Position numbers and translations under genes: made by a program
Shown: one piece after another, positions 14,559 through 23,338 of the stretch
Numbering within the stretch: position 1 is the stretch's first letter
Layout: each line of letters opens with the position of its first letter
The notes under the pieces: model-generated
What the model was told of the DNA's origin: nothing
The model's input: the letters and a program-made list of their open reading frames with translations, nothing else
Databases searched by the model: none
Source: Flavobacterium daemonense
GTDB lineage: Bacteria > Bacteroidota > Bacteroidia > Flavobacteriales > Flavobacteriaceae
DNA: 64,000 nt
Reading direction: 5' to 3'
Assembly: GCF_007341385.1 (NCBI RefSeq)
Contig: NZ_VJYD01000003.1
Span: 341,911 to 405,910, forward strand

Positions 14559-15629
14559 TTATTCTTCAAAAACAGAAAATAATTTATCCCAATCAATATC
14601 ATTTTTAAATTGGGACAATCCCTTAAACGACTTTACTTTTGAAAGATCTTCAATGGTAAAGTCGTTTTGCATTGCATACGGCACCAAGTTTTCTTCTTGA
14701 AGTTTTATTGCTAGATATTCTTGTTCGTATTGCCCAGGAGTTGGAATAAAAAAGGCTTTTTTGCCCAGCTTAGCCAAATCCATAACGGTTGTATATCCAG
14801 AACGGCAAAGAACAAATTCACTTTCATTAAAAGTTTGTTCCAACTGTTTTGAGTTCATGAAATTGTAATAGGTGACATTTCCGGCTTGCCATTTGGTTTG
14901 CACTTTCTCGACAAGACCTTGAATAAACACCACTTTTCCTTTGTAATTAGCGGCTTCTTTTTGAAGTTTCTCATCCAAATATGTTCGCTGAGGTTCAGGT
15001 CCAGACAAAATAATCATCAAATCGTATTGTTTTGGAGTCTCCTTTTGGCGCATTCTGCTTAAAGGCCCAATGTATTTTAAGTTCAGATCATTGGTTTTCA
15101 AATGCCCTAATTCGCCCGTAAGATTAGTTTCTCCATTGGTATCAGGAACCCAGCATTCTGTATATTTTTTGATAATATATTGATGACATTTACTTGTAAA
15201 CCAAGTTGTGTTTCCTGTCATTACATTCAATTGATGGGTCATAAAAACAGATGGAACTTTTTTGCTGAAAACGCCCAAACGATTATCCGAAATAATGCCG
15301 TCAATTCCATGTTTTTTAATCCAGCTGTTCACGATTTTTTTCTCGTCTAAAATGGCTGTGATCATTTTTGGAAGATTTTGAATCAGCTTCCATTTAAAAT
15401 TTTTGCCATTTTTAGCATATTCAATATGATAAGAAGGCAACTCTAAAGTTTGTATATACGGAAATTCTTTGCGCAATAAGGCAAGCGCAATCCCATCAGA
15501 AGCAATAATCGGAATGAAGTTATTCTCTTGAAGCGCTTTAATGATCGGGATACATCTTGTGGCATGGCCTAATCCCCAGTTTAATGGAGCAACTAAAATT
15601 GTTTTGTTCGCAGAATAGTCAATGCTCAT
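14559..15629 (-). CDS. MurG/GT28-like glycosyltransferase
   Basis: The 356-residue protein has no signal peptide or membrane segment. The N-terminal Rossmann-like half opens with TILVAPLNWGLGHATRCIPII, where GLGHATR is the glycine/His loop of GT-B nucleotide-sugar transferases. The C-terminal half has LMIILSGPEPQRTYLDEKLQ and the acceptor-binding-type segment EFVLCRSGYTTVMDLAKLGKKAFFIPTPGQYEQEYLA. This resembles UDP-HexNAc-binding motifs of MurG relatives. Donor and acceptor are unknown; the protein is not MurG itself, as the canonical MurG start region differs. It stands alone on the minus strand, convergent to the porin. Confidence 0.8.
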   Translation of the reverse strand: MSIDYSANKTILVAPLNWGLGHATRCIPIIKALQENNFIPIIASDGIALALLRKEFPYIQTLELPSYHIEYAKNGKNFKWKLIQNLPKMITAILDEKKIVNSWIKKHGIDGIISDNRLGVFSKKVPSVFMTHQLNVMTGNTTWFTSKCHQYIIKKYTECWVPDTNGETNLTGELGHLKTNDLNLKYIGPLSRMRQKETPKQYDLMIILSGPEPQRTYLDEKLQKEAANYKGKVVFIQGLVEKVQTKWQAGNVTYYNFMNSKQLEQTFNESEFVLCRSGYTTVMDLAKLGKKAFFIPTPGQYEQEYLAIKLQEENLVPYAMQNDFTIEDLSKVKSFKGLSQFKNDIDWDKLFSVFEE

Positions 15630-15723
15630 AGTTTAACGCTTTTTAAAAGCGAATATAAAGAAATATGTTTTTGATGATATTTCGGACATATTACTAAATT
15701 ATTAACGGAATATTTTATTTAAG

Positions 15724-15875
15724 GTACTAAGTTTCTAAGTTACTGAGATACTAAGTTTCTGAGATGCTAAGTTTTTGGAAATGGTTAAATAAAAAAACCG
15801 AACAGAAGTTCGGTTTTAAATGGAGCGCCTAAAAAAACTTAGAAGCTTAGTATCTCAGAATCTTAGAAACTTTTT
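15724..15875. repeat. CTTAG/CTCAG-type inverted repeat enclosing a terminator
   Basis: The left arm (15724-15775) repeats ACTAAGTTTCT/ACTGAGATACTAAG. The right arm (15830-15875) is its imperfect complement (CTTAGTATCTCAGAATCTTA). Between them lies the terminator 15794..15817. Single arms of the same family occur at 37371-37397 and 40237-40271. Confidence 0.65.
15794..15817 (-). terminator. Terminator of the Lys/Ala-rich gene
   Basis: AAAACCGAAC pairs with GTTCGGTTTT around AGAA. On the minus strand it is followed by seven T. Confidence 0.8.
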
Positions 15876-16473
15876 AATCCTGAATATAAGTTTTATTTCC
15901 ATTTTTGTTGATGTAGTATTTACCGCCTTTTGGTCCAGTATATACTTTTTTGCCATTATATTCACCAGTAACTTTGTCCGGTGTTTTTGGCGCTTTTTCA
16001 TTAGTTTCTTTTACAGTCTTAGTAGCTGATTTTTTAGCTTTGTCGGCCTCAGTTTTTGCAGTTTTGCTTGTAGCATCAGCTTTTGTGGCAGTTTTTGCAG
16101 CTTTATCGGCTTCGCTTTTTGCTTTTGCGCTTTGCTTGTCTGCTGTTTTTTTAGCATCGCTAGCTGATTCTTTTTTTGCTTTTGTTGCTGCAGAAGTTGC
16201 GTCATCAGCAGCTTTTTTAGATTTGTCTGCTGCTTTTTTGGCATCGCTTGCTGATTGTTTTTTCGCTTTTGTTGCCGATGCAGTTGCGTCATCTGCTGCT
16301 TTTTTAGACTTGTCAGCTTCTTTTTTTGCGTCAGCTTTTGCTTTTTTTGCATCAGCGCTAGCTTTTTTAGCTGCCGCTTCGGTCTGGCTCTTTGATGCTT
16401 TTGCAGCAGCGTCCTGGCCATAAAAATTAGTGGAGAAAGCCACTATAAAACAAAGTAATACTAATTTTTTCAT
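15874..16473 (-). CDS. Exported Lys/Ala-rich repeat protein with PBCV-type basic adaptor tail
   Basis: The 199-residue protein has a signal peptide (KKLVLLCFIVAFSTNFYG). Residues 25-160 are low-complexity Ala/Lys/Ser/Asp repeats; SDAKKAADKSKKAADDAT recurs with small changes, resembling histone H1-like or coiled-coil tails. The last 35 residues (GEYNGKKVYTGPKGGKYYI, then NKNGNKTYIQ) match the short PBCV-specific basic adaptor domain. That domain was first described in chlorella viruses and is found at the ends of bacterial proteins. The exported location argues against a DNA-binding role in the cytoplasm. The repeats produce long antisense open frames, which are artefacts. Function unknown. 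Confidence 0.75.
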   Translation of the reverse strand: MKKLVLLCFIVAFSTNFYGQDAAAKASKSQTEAAAKKASADAKKAKADAKKEADKSKKAADDATASATKAKKQSASDAKKAADKSKKAADDATSAATKAKKESASDAKKTADKQSAKAKSEADKAAKTATKADATSKTAKTEADKAKKSATKTVKETNEKAPKTPDKVTGEYNGKKVYTGPKGGKYYINKNGNKTYIQD

Positions 16474-16548
16474 AAGGTTACATGTTTAAATTTCAATTAA
16501 AATTAATCAATTTATTTTTATTTAAACGTAGGTTTTTTCCTTAAATTA

Positions 16549-19500
16549 TTAAAAGTATGCGCGAAGGTTTACATTTCCTGTATGAACGGTCGCTCCAGTT
16601 TCGCTTTTACGACCTTGATAGTTTAAATTAATGTCTAAAAATGATGTAATATTTTTTTGAAGCAGCAATTTCCACACTAAGTTTTGTCCCGCTTGAAGCC
16701 CTTCCAACATTTGATATCCTACTGATGAAAACTCATTACCGTTGAATTTATTTTGATAAAAAGAAAATTCACCATTCAAGGTTATTTTTTTCTCGCCCGC
16801 AAACGAAAATGAAGTTCCGAGCCTGTTTTGAACTAAGGTTTCTAAATTTCCAATTTGATTTTCTTTATTCTGAAATTCATAAAAGAAGTCCAAACTCGTA
16901 TTTTTCGAAAATAAATAACTGATTTTTGGCGCAATTTGATAGCCTTTCAAATCATAATTTTTCTCGGCAAAATCTTCTGAAACTAAATTTGTTTTTATGG
17001 TTTTGGTGAAAAAATTAAATAGCCACGTTTTTTGAAGCAAATGCATATACTGTAATTGATGCGAATTGTTCGTAACATTTTGTGAACCTACAGAAAGCAG
17101 ATTTTTACCTTTGTTGACCAAATAAGAATAAGTAACCGAATGTTTTTGTTTGCCTCGATTAAAATACAAGCTGTTTCTTAAGCTCGAATTTAATCCCAAA
17201 ATATTTTCTTCAGAAGAATCAAACGGATTTAATTCCAATCGTTCTCCTTTGCTTTTCACTTTTCGATCCATAATAAAGGATGTTTGATTATAAAAATACG
17301 AAGCAAATTTTTTAAATCCGGTTTCATTTTGCCATTGCATTGGATTTAAAATCAGTGATTGCGAAAATTTATTCTGATTGGTTTTGATGTAAACTTGATT
17401 CGGCAAAAAGATTCTGATAAATCGAGCCTGATCCGGAAATTGCGCAATTTCAAATTCTTCCAATTCTTGAATTCCGTTGCCATTGTAATCGTTCCAAGTA
17501 TAAACTCCTTGTCCAGTCGGGACTTCAATATAAGTAAATTCTTGTTGTGCAATTGTTCCTGAACTGGTTTCGTAAGCAGTTCCAATTTGCATTAATTGGT
17601 TGAAAAAACGGTCATTATATAAAACCCTCGAATTCAATGAAGGTTCGTTGCTTCGATTTGGATCTGTAAAATTTAAGTTTCGATAGCTCGCATATACTGC
17701 CAAATTCGTCTTTTTGGTCTGAATCAGTTTTGACTTGAAATAATACGTCTGTGAATTGTTCACATGCTGTAATAATCCGTTTTGCAAACTGTCATTTTTA
17801 CGTTGAAGAAAACCCAATTCTACAAAAACTTTTGTGCTGTCGCCACGCCCAATAAAAGCCCCATATTCAGAAAATCGTTGGCTCAAGGCCGAAAACTGAT
17901 TGGTAACTTTATCTTTTTCCTGATTGTCCTCAAGCTGCATGCTGGCGCCAATCCAGTTTTTGTCAAAACGATATTTCGTTCGGGTTTGATTTCGAATGAA
18001 TTTTGATGTTGAAGTCGTGGCATCAGAATTCAAAAAACTTCCTTGGTTTTCAAAAGTCCATTTCTTTATTTTAAAGAATGCGGTTGTTGTGTGGCGCATT
18101 CCAGCGTAACTTTCGCTAAAGTCTAATTTTTCAAATTGATACGTTAATAATCCAACATTTGAAGTTTTCTTCTTTGCAAATAAATCAAAATTAAAACCAG
18201 TTGCGAGTAGACTCTGATTTCCTAAAAGAGTAGAATTCAAGTTCCAATCACGGCTAAATTCAATATTATATAAACGCTCAACAGATTTGAAATTTTCTGC
18301 AACATATTGATAATTTGCAAATGCATCCAGAGTCCAGCTTTTGGTAAAAAGGCGTTTTTTGAGATTGGTCTTAAAAGCAATTCCCTCATTGTTTGCATCG
18401 TCAATTCCCGAAAATAAATTTTTATCGTTGTTGCTTACCGCAAGTTCAAAATCGGCGAGTGTTTTTTCATTCGGATTGTATTTTCCTAAAAAGGTGGCAA
18501 CCTGCAATTTTATTGGCGGAACCAATTGAACAATTGGTTCGTAATTTCCTTGCAGAATTCCGTTTACAGGTGGCGCATATTGATAAATTCGTTCAACTGA
18601 ATTATTATTTTGAATAATGTAATTCCCAGCATTATTGCCAACAAGACTGAATTTTACATTATACAAAACATCGGCAGGATTGTTTGAATATTCATAAACT
18701 TCAACCGAATTGATAAGCGTTTTTTTGTACAAAATTTTATTGTCGGCATATTTATCTTCATACGCAGAAGGCGCTTTCATCAAATCGGGATTATCGCCGG
18801 CTTGACTTAAAATCTGAACTTGATCTTTTGAAAGGTTTTGTTGCAAAGGCTGGTTTTTTAAGTCGCTTTCCGAATAAATATAACCACCAAAACTCCAGTT
18901 TTTGTTTTCATGCGTACCGCCAGCATACGTCACAAGTCTGTTGTAATTTCGTTCAGAATATTGATATTCAATGTTGATACGCATTTCAGAAGTAATCGTA
19001 AAAAGTGACGTAAAAACAATTTCACCTGCATTATAATCGATCACATAATCATTGTTTTCACCACGTTTCAGCAAAACACCATTTACGTAAACACGCTCTG
19101 AACCCGAAATAACTAAAACGTATAATTCGCCATTTTGACCTTTTAATTTATACGGACCTTGATTTCCTTCTTGTCCTGTAAAAGTACTCTTGGCATATTG
19201 TCCTTTTACAAAAGCAACAGAGGCAAAAATATTGGTTTTGCTTTCTTCAGTATCAAAATCAAAATTGGCAGAAAGCCCCTGAACTTTTTTATTGAAATTA
19301 AGAAATTGCGTTTTGTGATTTTCCAGAAAAACATCACCTGCACGAATGTTCCAATCATCGCTGAAAAGCTCCATGAAAATATTGTCAAACTGATCGAGTT
19401 TTTGCGAATAACCGCCATTTTGTAGCGGAATATTATTGTCTTGAAGCGAAGCCCGAAGACTGACTTTATCTGAGATTTTTCCGGTAATCTGTAAATCTAA

Positions 19501-19980
19501 ATTGGAATTTAAAACCGTATTTTGATTGTTTCCAACTGTTACGCCTCGCGTGATGCTCCCGGAAGTATTCAAGCCGTCAAACGGAACCACTTTTTTAGTG
19601 TTGGCATTATCAATTTTATACAGTTTTTCAGAACCGGCTTCATTGCTGACTACTTGATCTGCTTTGTAAAGACTGTATTCTTTGGTAATAAAATCGGGAT
19701 ATTTTAAATAGTTGACAACTAAAGTGTCTGAAACCGAAGTGAATTTTTCATTTAAAAGAAGCGTTCCTTTTTGAAAATCGATTCTGTAAAAAGTAGAATC
19801 AATAGGTTCGTTTTTAGTATTCAAAAGCTGAAAATAACTCGGATTTATGCTGAATTTTTCCAGATGAATGGTGTCGCGTGTGGCAATTACTTTTTTTGTT
19901 TTGTACGATGATTCCGTTTCCTGAGCCTGTAGCGCAGAAAACCATATGAAAACCGTTAAAAAAAGTAATTTTTTCAACAT
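16549..19980 (-). CDS. Large outer-membrane/cell-surface protein with SprA-like motifs
   Basis: The 1143-residue protein has a signal peptide (LKKLLFLTVFIWFSALQA). Around 145-185, SGSITRGVTVGNNQNTVLNS followed by DLQITGKISDKVSLRASLQD and NNIPLQNGGYSQKLDQFD resembles the repeated plug/strand motif of SprA, the T9SS translocon barrel. Around 280-345, GPYKLKGQNGELYVLVISGS with ERVYVNGVLLKRG and NDYVIDYNAGEIVFTS is a block I associate with large Bacteroidota surface proteins. The rest is rich in amphipathic strands, ending in NLRAYF. It is about half the length of SprA, so it is a relative or analog, not SprA. Function unknown. It is probably an outer-membrane barrel. Confidence 0.75.
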   Translation of the reverse strand: MLKKLLFLTVFIWFSALQAQETESSYKTKKVIATRDTIHLEKFSINPSYFQLLNTKNEPIDSTFYRIDFQKGTLLLNEKFTSVSDTLVVNYLKYPDFITKEYSLYKADQVVSNEAGSEKLYKIDNANTKKVVPFDGLNTSGSITRGVTVGNNQNTVLNSNLDLQITGKISDKVSLRASLQDNNIPLQNGGYSQKLDQFDNIFMELFSDDWNIRAGDVFLENHKTQFLNFNKKVQGLSANFDFDTEESKTNIFASVAFVKGQYAKSTFTGQEGNQGPYKLKGQNGELYVLVISGSERVYVNGVLLKRGENNDYVIDYNAGEIVFTSLFTITSEMRINIEYQYSERNYNRLVTYAGGTHENKNWSFGGYIYSESDLKNQPLQQNLSKDQVQILSQAGDNPDLMKAPSAYEDKYADNKILYKKTLINSVEVYEYSNNPADVLYNVKFSLVGNNAGNYIIQNNNSVERIYQYAPPVNGILQGNYEPIVQLVPPIKLQVATFLGKYNPNEKTLADFELAVSNNDKNLFSGIDDANNEGIAFKTNLKKRLFTKSWTLDAFANYQYVAENFKSVERLYNIEFSRDWNLNSTLLGNQSLLATGFNFDLFAKKKTSNVGLLTYQFEKLDFSESYAGMRHTTTAFFKIKKWTFENQGSFLNSDATTSTSKFIRNQTRTKYRFDKNWIGASMQLEDNQEKDKVTNQFSALSQRFSEYGAFIGRGDSTKVFVELGFLQRKNDSLQNGLLQHVNNSQTYYFKSKLIQTKKTNLAVYASYRNLNFTDPNRSNEPSLNSRVLYNDRFFNQLMQIGTAYETSSGTIAQQEFTYIEVPTGQGVYTWNDYNGNGIQELEEFEIAQFPDQARFIRIFLPNQVYIKTNQNKFSQSLILNPMQWQNETGFKKFASYFYNQTSFIMDRKVKSKGERLELNPFDSSEENILGLNSSLRNSLYFNRGKQKHSVTYSYLVNKGKNLLSVGSQNVTNNSHQLQYMHLLQKTWLFNFFTKTIKTNLVSEDFAEKNYDLKGYQIAPKISYLFSKNTSLDFFYEFQNKENQIGNLETLVQNRLGTSFSFAGEKKITLNGEFSFYQNKFNGNEFSSVGYQMLEGLQAGQNLVWKLLLQKNITSFLDINLNYQGRKSETGATVHTGNVNLRAYF

Positions 19981-20086
19981 AAATACTTTAACTCTAAAAA
20001 GCCAAAAGTAGTATTTATAATTGTGAAATGTTTGGCTGCTTATTTTGTTTGTAATGTATTGCTTTAGAGTTCTAAGATTTTAGCAT

Positions 20087-21109
20087 TTAAACATTTTTAA
20101 GACTTTGAATTTCTTCTATTTTGAGTTTGGTTTCTTCTATAAAATCATTTGCATTATCAATATAGAATAATACTTTTTTTGAGTTTTTAGTTATTCCAAA
20201 AGGAAGTTTAAAACTTTGGCTGTCTTTTAATTCTAAAGAAATATTATGTGGTTCTAGTTTGCCTAATAAAGCGCATTTCAAAAGTTCTGGGCTTTTCTCA
20301 TAATCGCCTTCAAATTTATCGATAGAAAGAATAGAATGAATAGGAATTTCTATAGTTTCAAAAAGTCCATAACGAAGGACAATTTTTTGTGATAAAATCG
20401 TGTGATTTCTATAGATAATTGCTTTTAGCTGGCCAATTAAATTTATTAATAAATAGGTGTGAAAGGCAAGGAGCAACAACGCGAGGTTTTTATTTCGGGA
20501 GATTAGCAGCATATGAAAACCAATTGCTTCAAATACAGAAACCAACATTAATCCGATGTATAAAGCAGTAATTCCATTTTCTTTATGACCTGAAAAACTA
20601 TTTTCAGTTTTTTCATTTTTAGTCCATTTCAGCAAGCAGTAATAAAAAGAACACACTTCAAAAGCGATCATGTTTCCTAGTTTTTTAAATTGAATCGAAT
20701 TTTTTAAAAAATTTGATATAATAAAATGGTCGTCGTGTTCCGGGTTTTCTTTGTGTTTTAGAGTTTTTCTAAATTCTTGAAAGAATAGAATAGTCTTCCA
20801 TAATATAAAAAGAAAAAAAGCGATGTTGAAGTAAATTTTCCATTGAAAAATGAACCTGAAAACATTGTTTTCCATTGCAAATACATAAGGCGTTATTTTG
20901 AAAACAGAGTAAAATATGAACCAAAAAGTAAATTCAGTTTGTTTTTTTCTTGTTGCTAAATAATATAGGAAAGGCACAACTATTAGAAATAAACCAGTTG
21001 TTAAAGATAAAAAATCCTCATTTTTTCTGATGAAATTACTAAAGCCAAATGTTGCAAGGGTAATTTCTGTTAGAATGAAAATAATTAATGAGTTGTATTT
21101 TTTTAGCAT
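20087..21109 (-). CDS. Multi-pass membrane protein with C-terminal PH-like domain
   Basis: The 340-residue protein has about six hydrophobic helices: SLIIFILTEITLATFGF, FLSLTTGLFLIVVPFLYYLA, a stretch near 65-80, NIAFFLFILWKTILFF, NGITALYIGLMLVSVFEAIGFHMLLI and LALLLLAFHTYLLINLIGQL. The last ~110 residues (HTILSQKIVLRYGLFETIEI, then PIHSILSIDKFEGDY and ISLELKDSQSFKLPFG) look like a bacterial PH-like domain, as in YdbT-type proteins. No enzymatic motif is seen. It is monocistronic on the minus strand after the aspartate kinase terminator. Confidence 0.65.
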   Translation of the reverse strand: MLKKYNSLIIFILTEITLATFGFSNFIRKNEDFLSLTTGLFLIVVPFLYYLATRKKQTEFTFWFIFYSVFKITPYVFAMENNVFRFIFQWKIYFNIAFFLFILWKTILFFQEFRKTLKHKENPEHDDHFIISNFLKNSIQFKKLGNMIAFEVCSFYYCLLKWTKNEKTENSFSGHKENGITALYIGLMLVSVFEAIGFHMLLISRNKNLALLLLAFHTYLLINLIGQLKAIIYRNHTILSQKIVLRYGLFETIEIPIHSILSIDKFEGDYEKSPELLKCALLGKLEPHNISLELKDSQSFKLPFGITKNSKKVLFYIDNANDFIEETKLKIEEIQSLKNV

Positions 21110-21202
21110 GGTATTCTTTTAAAAACAATTGAATCAAACATAAATGTTTTTCTTCATAAGTAAATTTAGTCAAATTATTTAAGAAATTTTTGACTAAACA
21201 AA

Positions 21203-21230
21203 AAAGGCCTCACATTAAAGTGAAGCCTTT
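21203..21230 (-). terminator. Terminator of the aspartate kinase gene
   Basis: AAAGGCcTCAC pairs with GTGaaGCCTTT around ATTAAA. On the minus strand it is followed by TTTTTTGTTT. It lies 46 bp past the stop at 21276. Confidence 0.75.
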
Positions 21231-21275
21231 CTGAAATATATTTGAATTGAAATAATTACCTTTTATAAAGCAATA

Positions 21276-22535
21276 TTAGTTGAGCTCTTTTGTCACAATT
21301 TGCATCGTTTCACGGCTTACTTGTTTCAATAAAACTTCTTTGTTTTTTTCAACCGTTTCTGCCGCTTGTTCTGTAAAGTGACGAATGGTATAAAGTGTTA
21401 CATTTTCGCTGTATTCCACTTTGAATTTTTTAGAAAGAATGGCATTCAATTCGTTGAAATTTCCAAATTTATCTTCCACGCAAACAGAGAAACTAATCGC
21501 TGAATTTTGAATCAAGTTTACTTTGATTTTAAATTCGTGGAATAATCCAAAAATCTCGCTGATGTTTTCCTCCATTATAAAAGAGAAATCAATTGAAGAA
21601 AGCGAAATCAAAAGTTGTTCTCTTTTTACAATAAAACATGGATATTGTGGCTCTAAATCAACACCTTTAGAAACGCAAGTTCCTTTTAATAAAGGGTTAA
21701 TGAACGATTTTACGTACAACGGAATTTCTTTTTTCTGTAGAGGTTGTAATGTTTTTGGGTGAATAACCGTTGCTCCGTAAAACGCCAATTCTATTGCTTC
21801 GCGATACGAAATTTGGTTTAACAAACTCGCATTTTCAAAATAACGTGGGTCGGCATTCATAACTCCAGGAACATCTTTCCAGATCGTAACACTTTCGGCA
21901 TTTAAGCAATAAGCAAAAATTCCGGCAGTATAATCAGAACCTTCACGACCAAGAGTTGTTGTGAAATTGTTTTCGTCAGCACCTAAAAATCCTTGTGTAA
22001 TATTCAAAATTTTGCGTGGTACATTTTTGCTGATCAATTGTTGTGTCGCTTCCCAATCAACTTCAGCATCTCTATAAGTTGCGTCAGTTTTGATGAAGTT
22101 GCGAACGTCAAGCCATTGTGTTTGAATTCCTCTAAAATTCATATAATGACTTAAAATATTAGTCGAAATTAATTCACCAAAACTTACAACTTGATCGTAA
22201 ACAAAATTGTAATTTGGAGATTTATTATGCGCTAAAAAATATTCTAATTCTTCAAATTGTGCATTTACAGCTCCAAAAACAGCATGATTTTCGTCATCAA
22301 ATAAATCCAATAAGATTTGATTGTGGTACTTTTTGATTTCTTGTACCGAAGAATTCAACTCAGCCGATTTATCAAAATAATTCTTGATAACGACTTCAAG
22401 AGCATTTGTTGTTTTTCCCATAGCCGAAACTACCAGAATTACATCTTCATAACCTACTTTTTGTAAAACGTCATAAACGTTTTTAATTCCATCTGCATCT
22501 TTTACCGATGCTCCACCAAATTTAAATACTCTCAT
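21276..22535 (-). CDS. Aspartate kinase (monofunctional)
   Basis: The enzyme phosphorylates L-aspartate, the first step toward Lys, Thr, Met and diaminopimelate. The 419-residue protein starts MRVFKFGGASVKDADGI, the nucleotide/aspartate-binding KFGGxSV motif (residues 5-11). The kinase domain continues with VVSAMGKTTNAL, TTLGREGSDYTAGIFA (about 195-210) and WKDVPGVMNADPR. Two ACT-like regulatory segments make up the C-terminal third (INPLLKGTCVSKG, then LIQNSAISFSVCVED), so allosteric control is likely. It is not fused to homoserine dehydrogenase. It lies 131 bp behind the GNAT gene in the same direction and may share its promoter. Confidence 0.93.
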   Translation of the reverse strand: MRVFKFGGASVKDADGIKNVYDVLQKVGYEDVILVVSAMGKTTNALEVVIKNYFDKSAELNSSVQEIKKYHNQILLDLFDDENHAVFGAVNAQFEELEYFLAHNKSPNYNFVYDQVVSFGELISTNILSHYMNFRGIQTQWLDVRNFIKTDATYRDAEVDWEATQQLISKNVPRKILNITQGFLGADENNFTTTLGREGSDYTAGIFAYCLNAESVTIWKDVPGVMNADPRYFENASLLNQISYREAIELAFYGATVIHPKTLQPLQKKEIPLYVKSFINPLLKGTCVSKGVDLEPQYPCFIVKREQLLISLSSIDFSFIMEENISEIFGLFHEFKIKVNLIQNSAISFSVCVEDKFGNFNELNAILSKKFKVEYSENVTLYTIRHFTEQAAETVEKNKEVLLKQVSRETMQIVTKELN

Positions 22536-22666
22536 TTTTAATTAATAGATTTTAGATTTTAGATTTCAGATTCAAATCGAAACCTAGTATATTTTGTATT
22601 TTTTGCCACAGATTATTAGGATTAAAATGATTTTACAATCTGTGTCGGGTCGTGGCAAACTATTTT

Positions 22667-23167
22667 TTATAATTTTTCTAAGAAGGCATTAACTCCCGCT
22701 TCGTCCATTTGTACAACTTGCCAATCTTCCAGAATTCTTGCGCCAGAATTCTTGTAAAAATTAACTGCTGGAGTGTTCCATGCCAAAACATTCCATTCTA
22801 CTCTTCGAACACCATCTTTTTTTCCTTGTTTCATGATTTCAGCATAAAGTGCAGATCCTAGGCCAGTTCCACGCATTTTCTCTTTCACGATCAAATCTTC
22901 AAGGTGTATTGTTTTTCCTTTCCAAGTCGAATAGCGGTAATAGTACAATGCAATTCCTACTATTTCTTTTCCATTTTTACTTTCTTCTGATTCGCTTTCA
23001 ATCTCTGCCACAAAAACCTGAAAAAGCGGTTTTTCTCCAAATCCGTCACGAACTAAATCTTCTACTGTAACAACAACAGCTTCCGGTTCTTTTTCGAATA
23101 TTGCCAGCTCCTGAATTAATCCTAAAACCGATTTCATGTCTTCGGGATTTCCTTTTCTAATATTCAT
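22667..23167 (-). CDS. GNAT-family N-acetyltransferase
   Basis: The 166-residue protein transfers an acetyl group from acetyl-CoA to an unknown amine. The acetyl-CoA loop KEKMRGTGLGSALYAEIMKQ (about 95-114) carries R/Q-G-x-G-x-G/A in the form RGTGLG. It is preceded by the central strand HLEDLIVKE and followed by RRVEWNVLAWNTPAVNFYKNSG, the standard motif B region. It resembles diamine/spermidine-type small GNATs (IRKGNPEDMKSVLGLIQELA start). It is the first gene of a minus-strand unit with the aspartate kinase and has a good promoter at 23239..23267. Confidence 0.88.
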   Translation of the reverse strand: MNIRKGNPEDMKSVLGLIQELAIFEKEPEAVVVTVEDLVRDGFGEKPLFQVFVAEIESESEESKNGKEIVGIALYYYRYSTWKGKTIHLEDLIVKEKMRGTGLGSALYAEIMKQGKKDGVRRVEWNVLAWNTPAVNFYKNSGARILEDWQVVQMDEAGVNAFLEKL

Positions 23168-23238
23168 TTATTCGTATTATTAAGTGTTTATTAGCTAAAA
23201 AAGCATTTATTTACAAGGTACTTTTTGCTATTAATTAG

Positions 23239-23267
23239 CAAATATACAATAGTAGCAAACTAACAAA
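23239..23267 (-). promoter_or_regulatory. Promoter of the GNAT/aspartate kinase unit
   Basis: On the minus strand, TTTG (23267..23264), a 17-bp spacer and TATATTTG (23246..23239) match the Bacteroidota consensus. Confidence 0.65.
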
Positions 23268-23338
23268 ATAATTTTTAAATCATTCTCACAAAATAAGCGA
23301 TATTTGTGACTTAAAATTAAAACTATAACGATTTAGCA

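Noticed and set aside
16011..16421. Repeated units resembling a repeat array
   Set aside because: The period corresponds to coding repeats of the Lys/Ala protein. There are no unique spacers and no cas genes, so it is not CRISPR.
15950..16423. Long plus-strand open frame (157 codons) and another minus-strand frame over the Lys/Ala repeat gene
   Set aside because: Both are shadows of the low-complexity repeats. Their products are Phe/Ala/Ser or Lys/Gln/Leu runs without domains. The 15874..16473 frame has a signal peptide and a known tail domain.
22536..22666. Possible lysine-type leader or riboswitch upstream of the aspartate kinase
   Set aside because: The segment is short and consists of a repeat-like hairpin (GCCACAGATT...AATCTGTG...GTGGC). 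There is no Lys/Thr-rich leader ORF and no lysine-riboswitch core.
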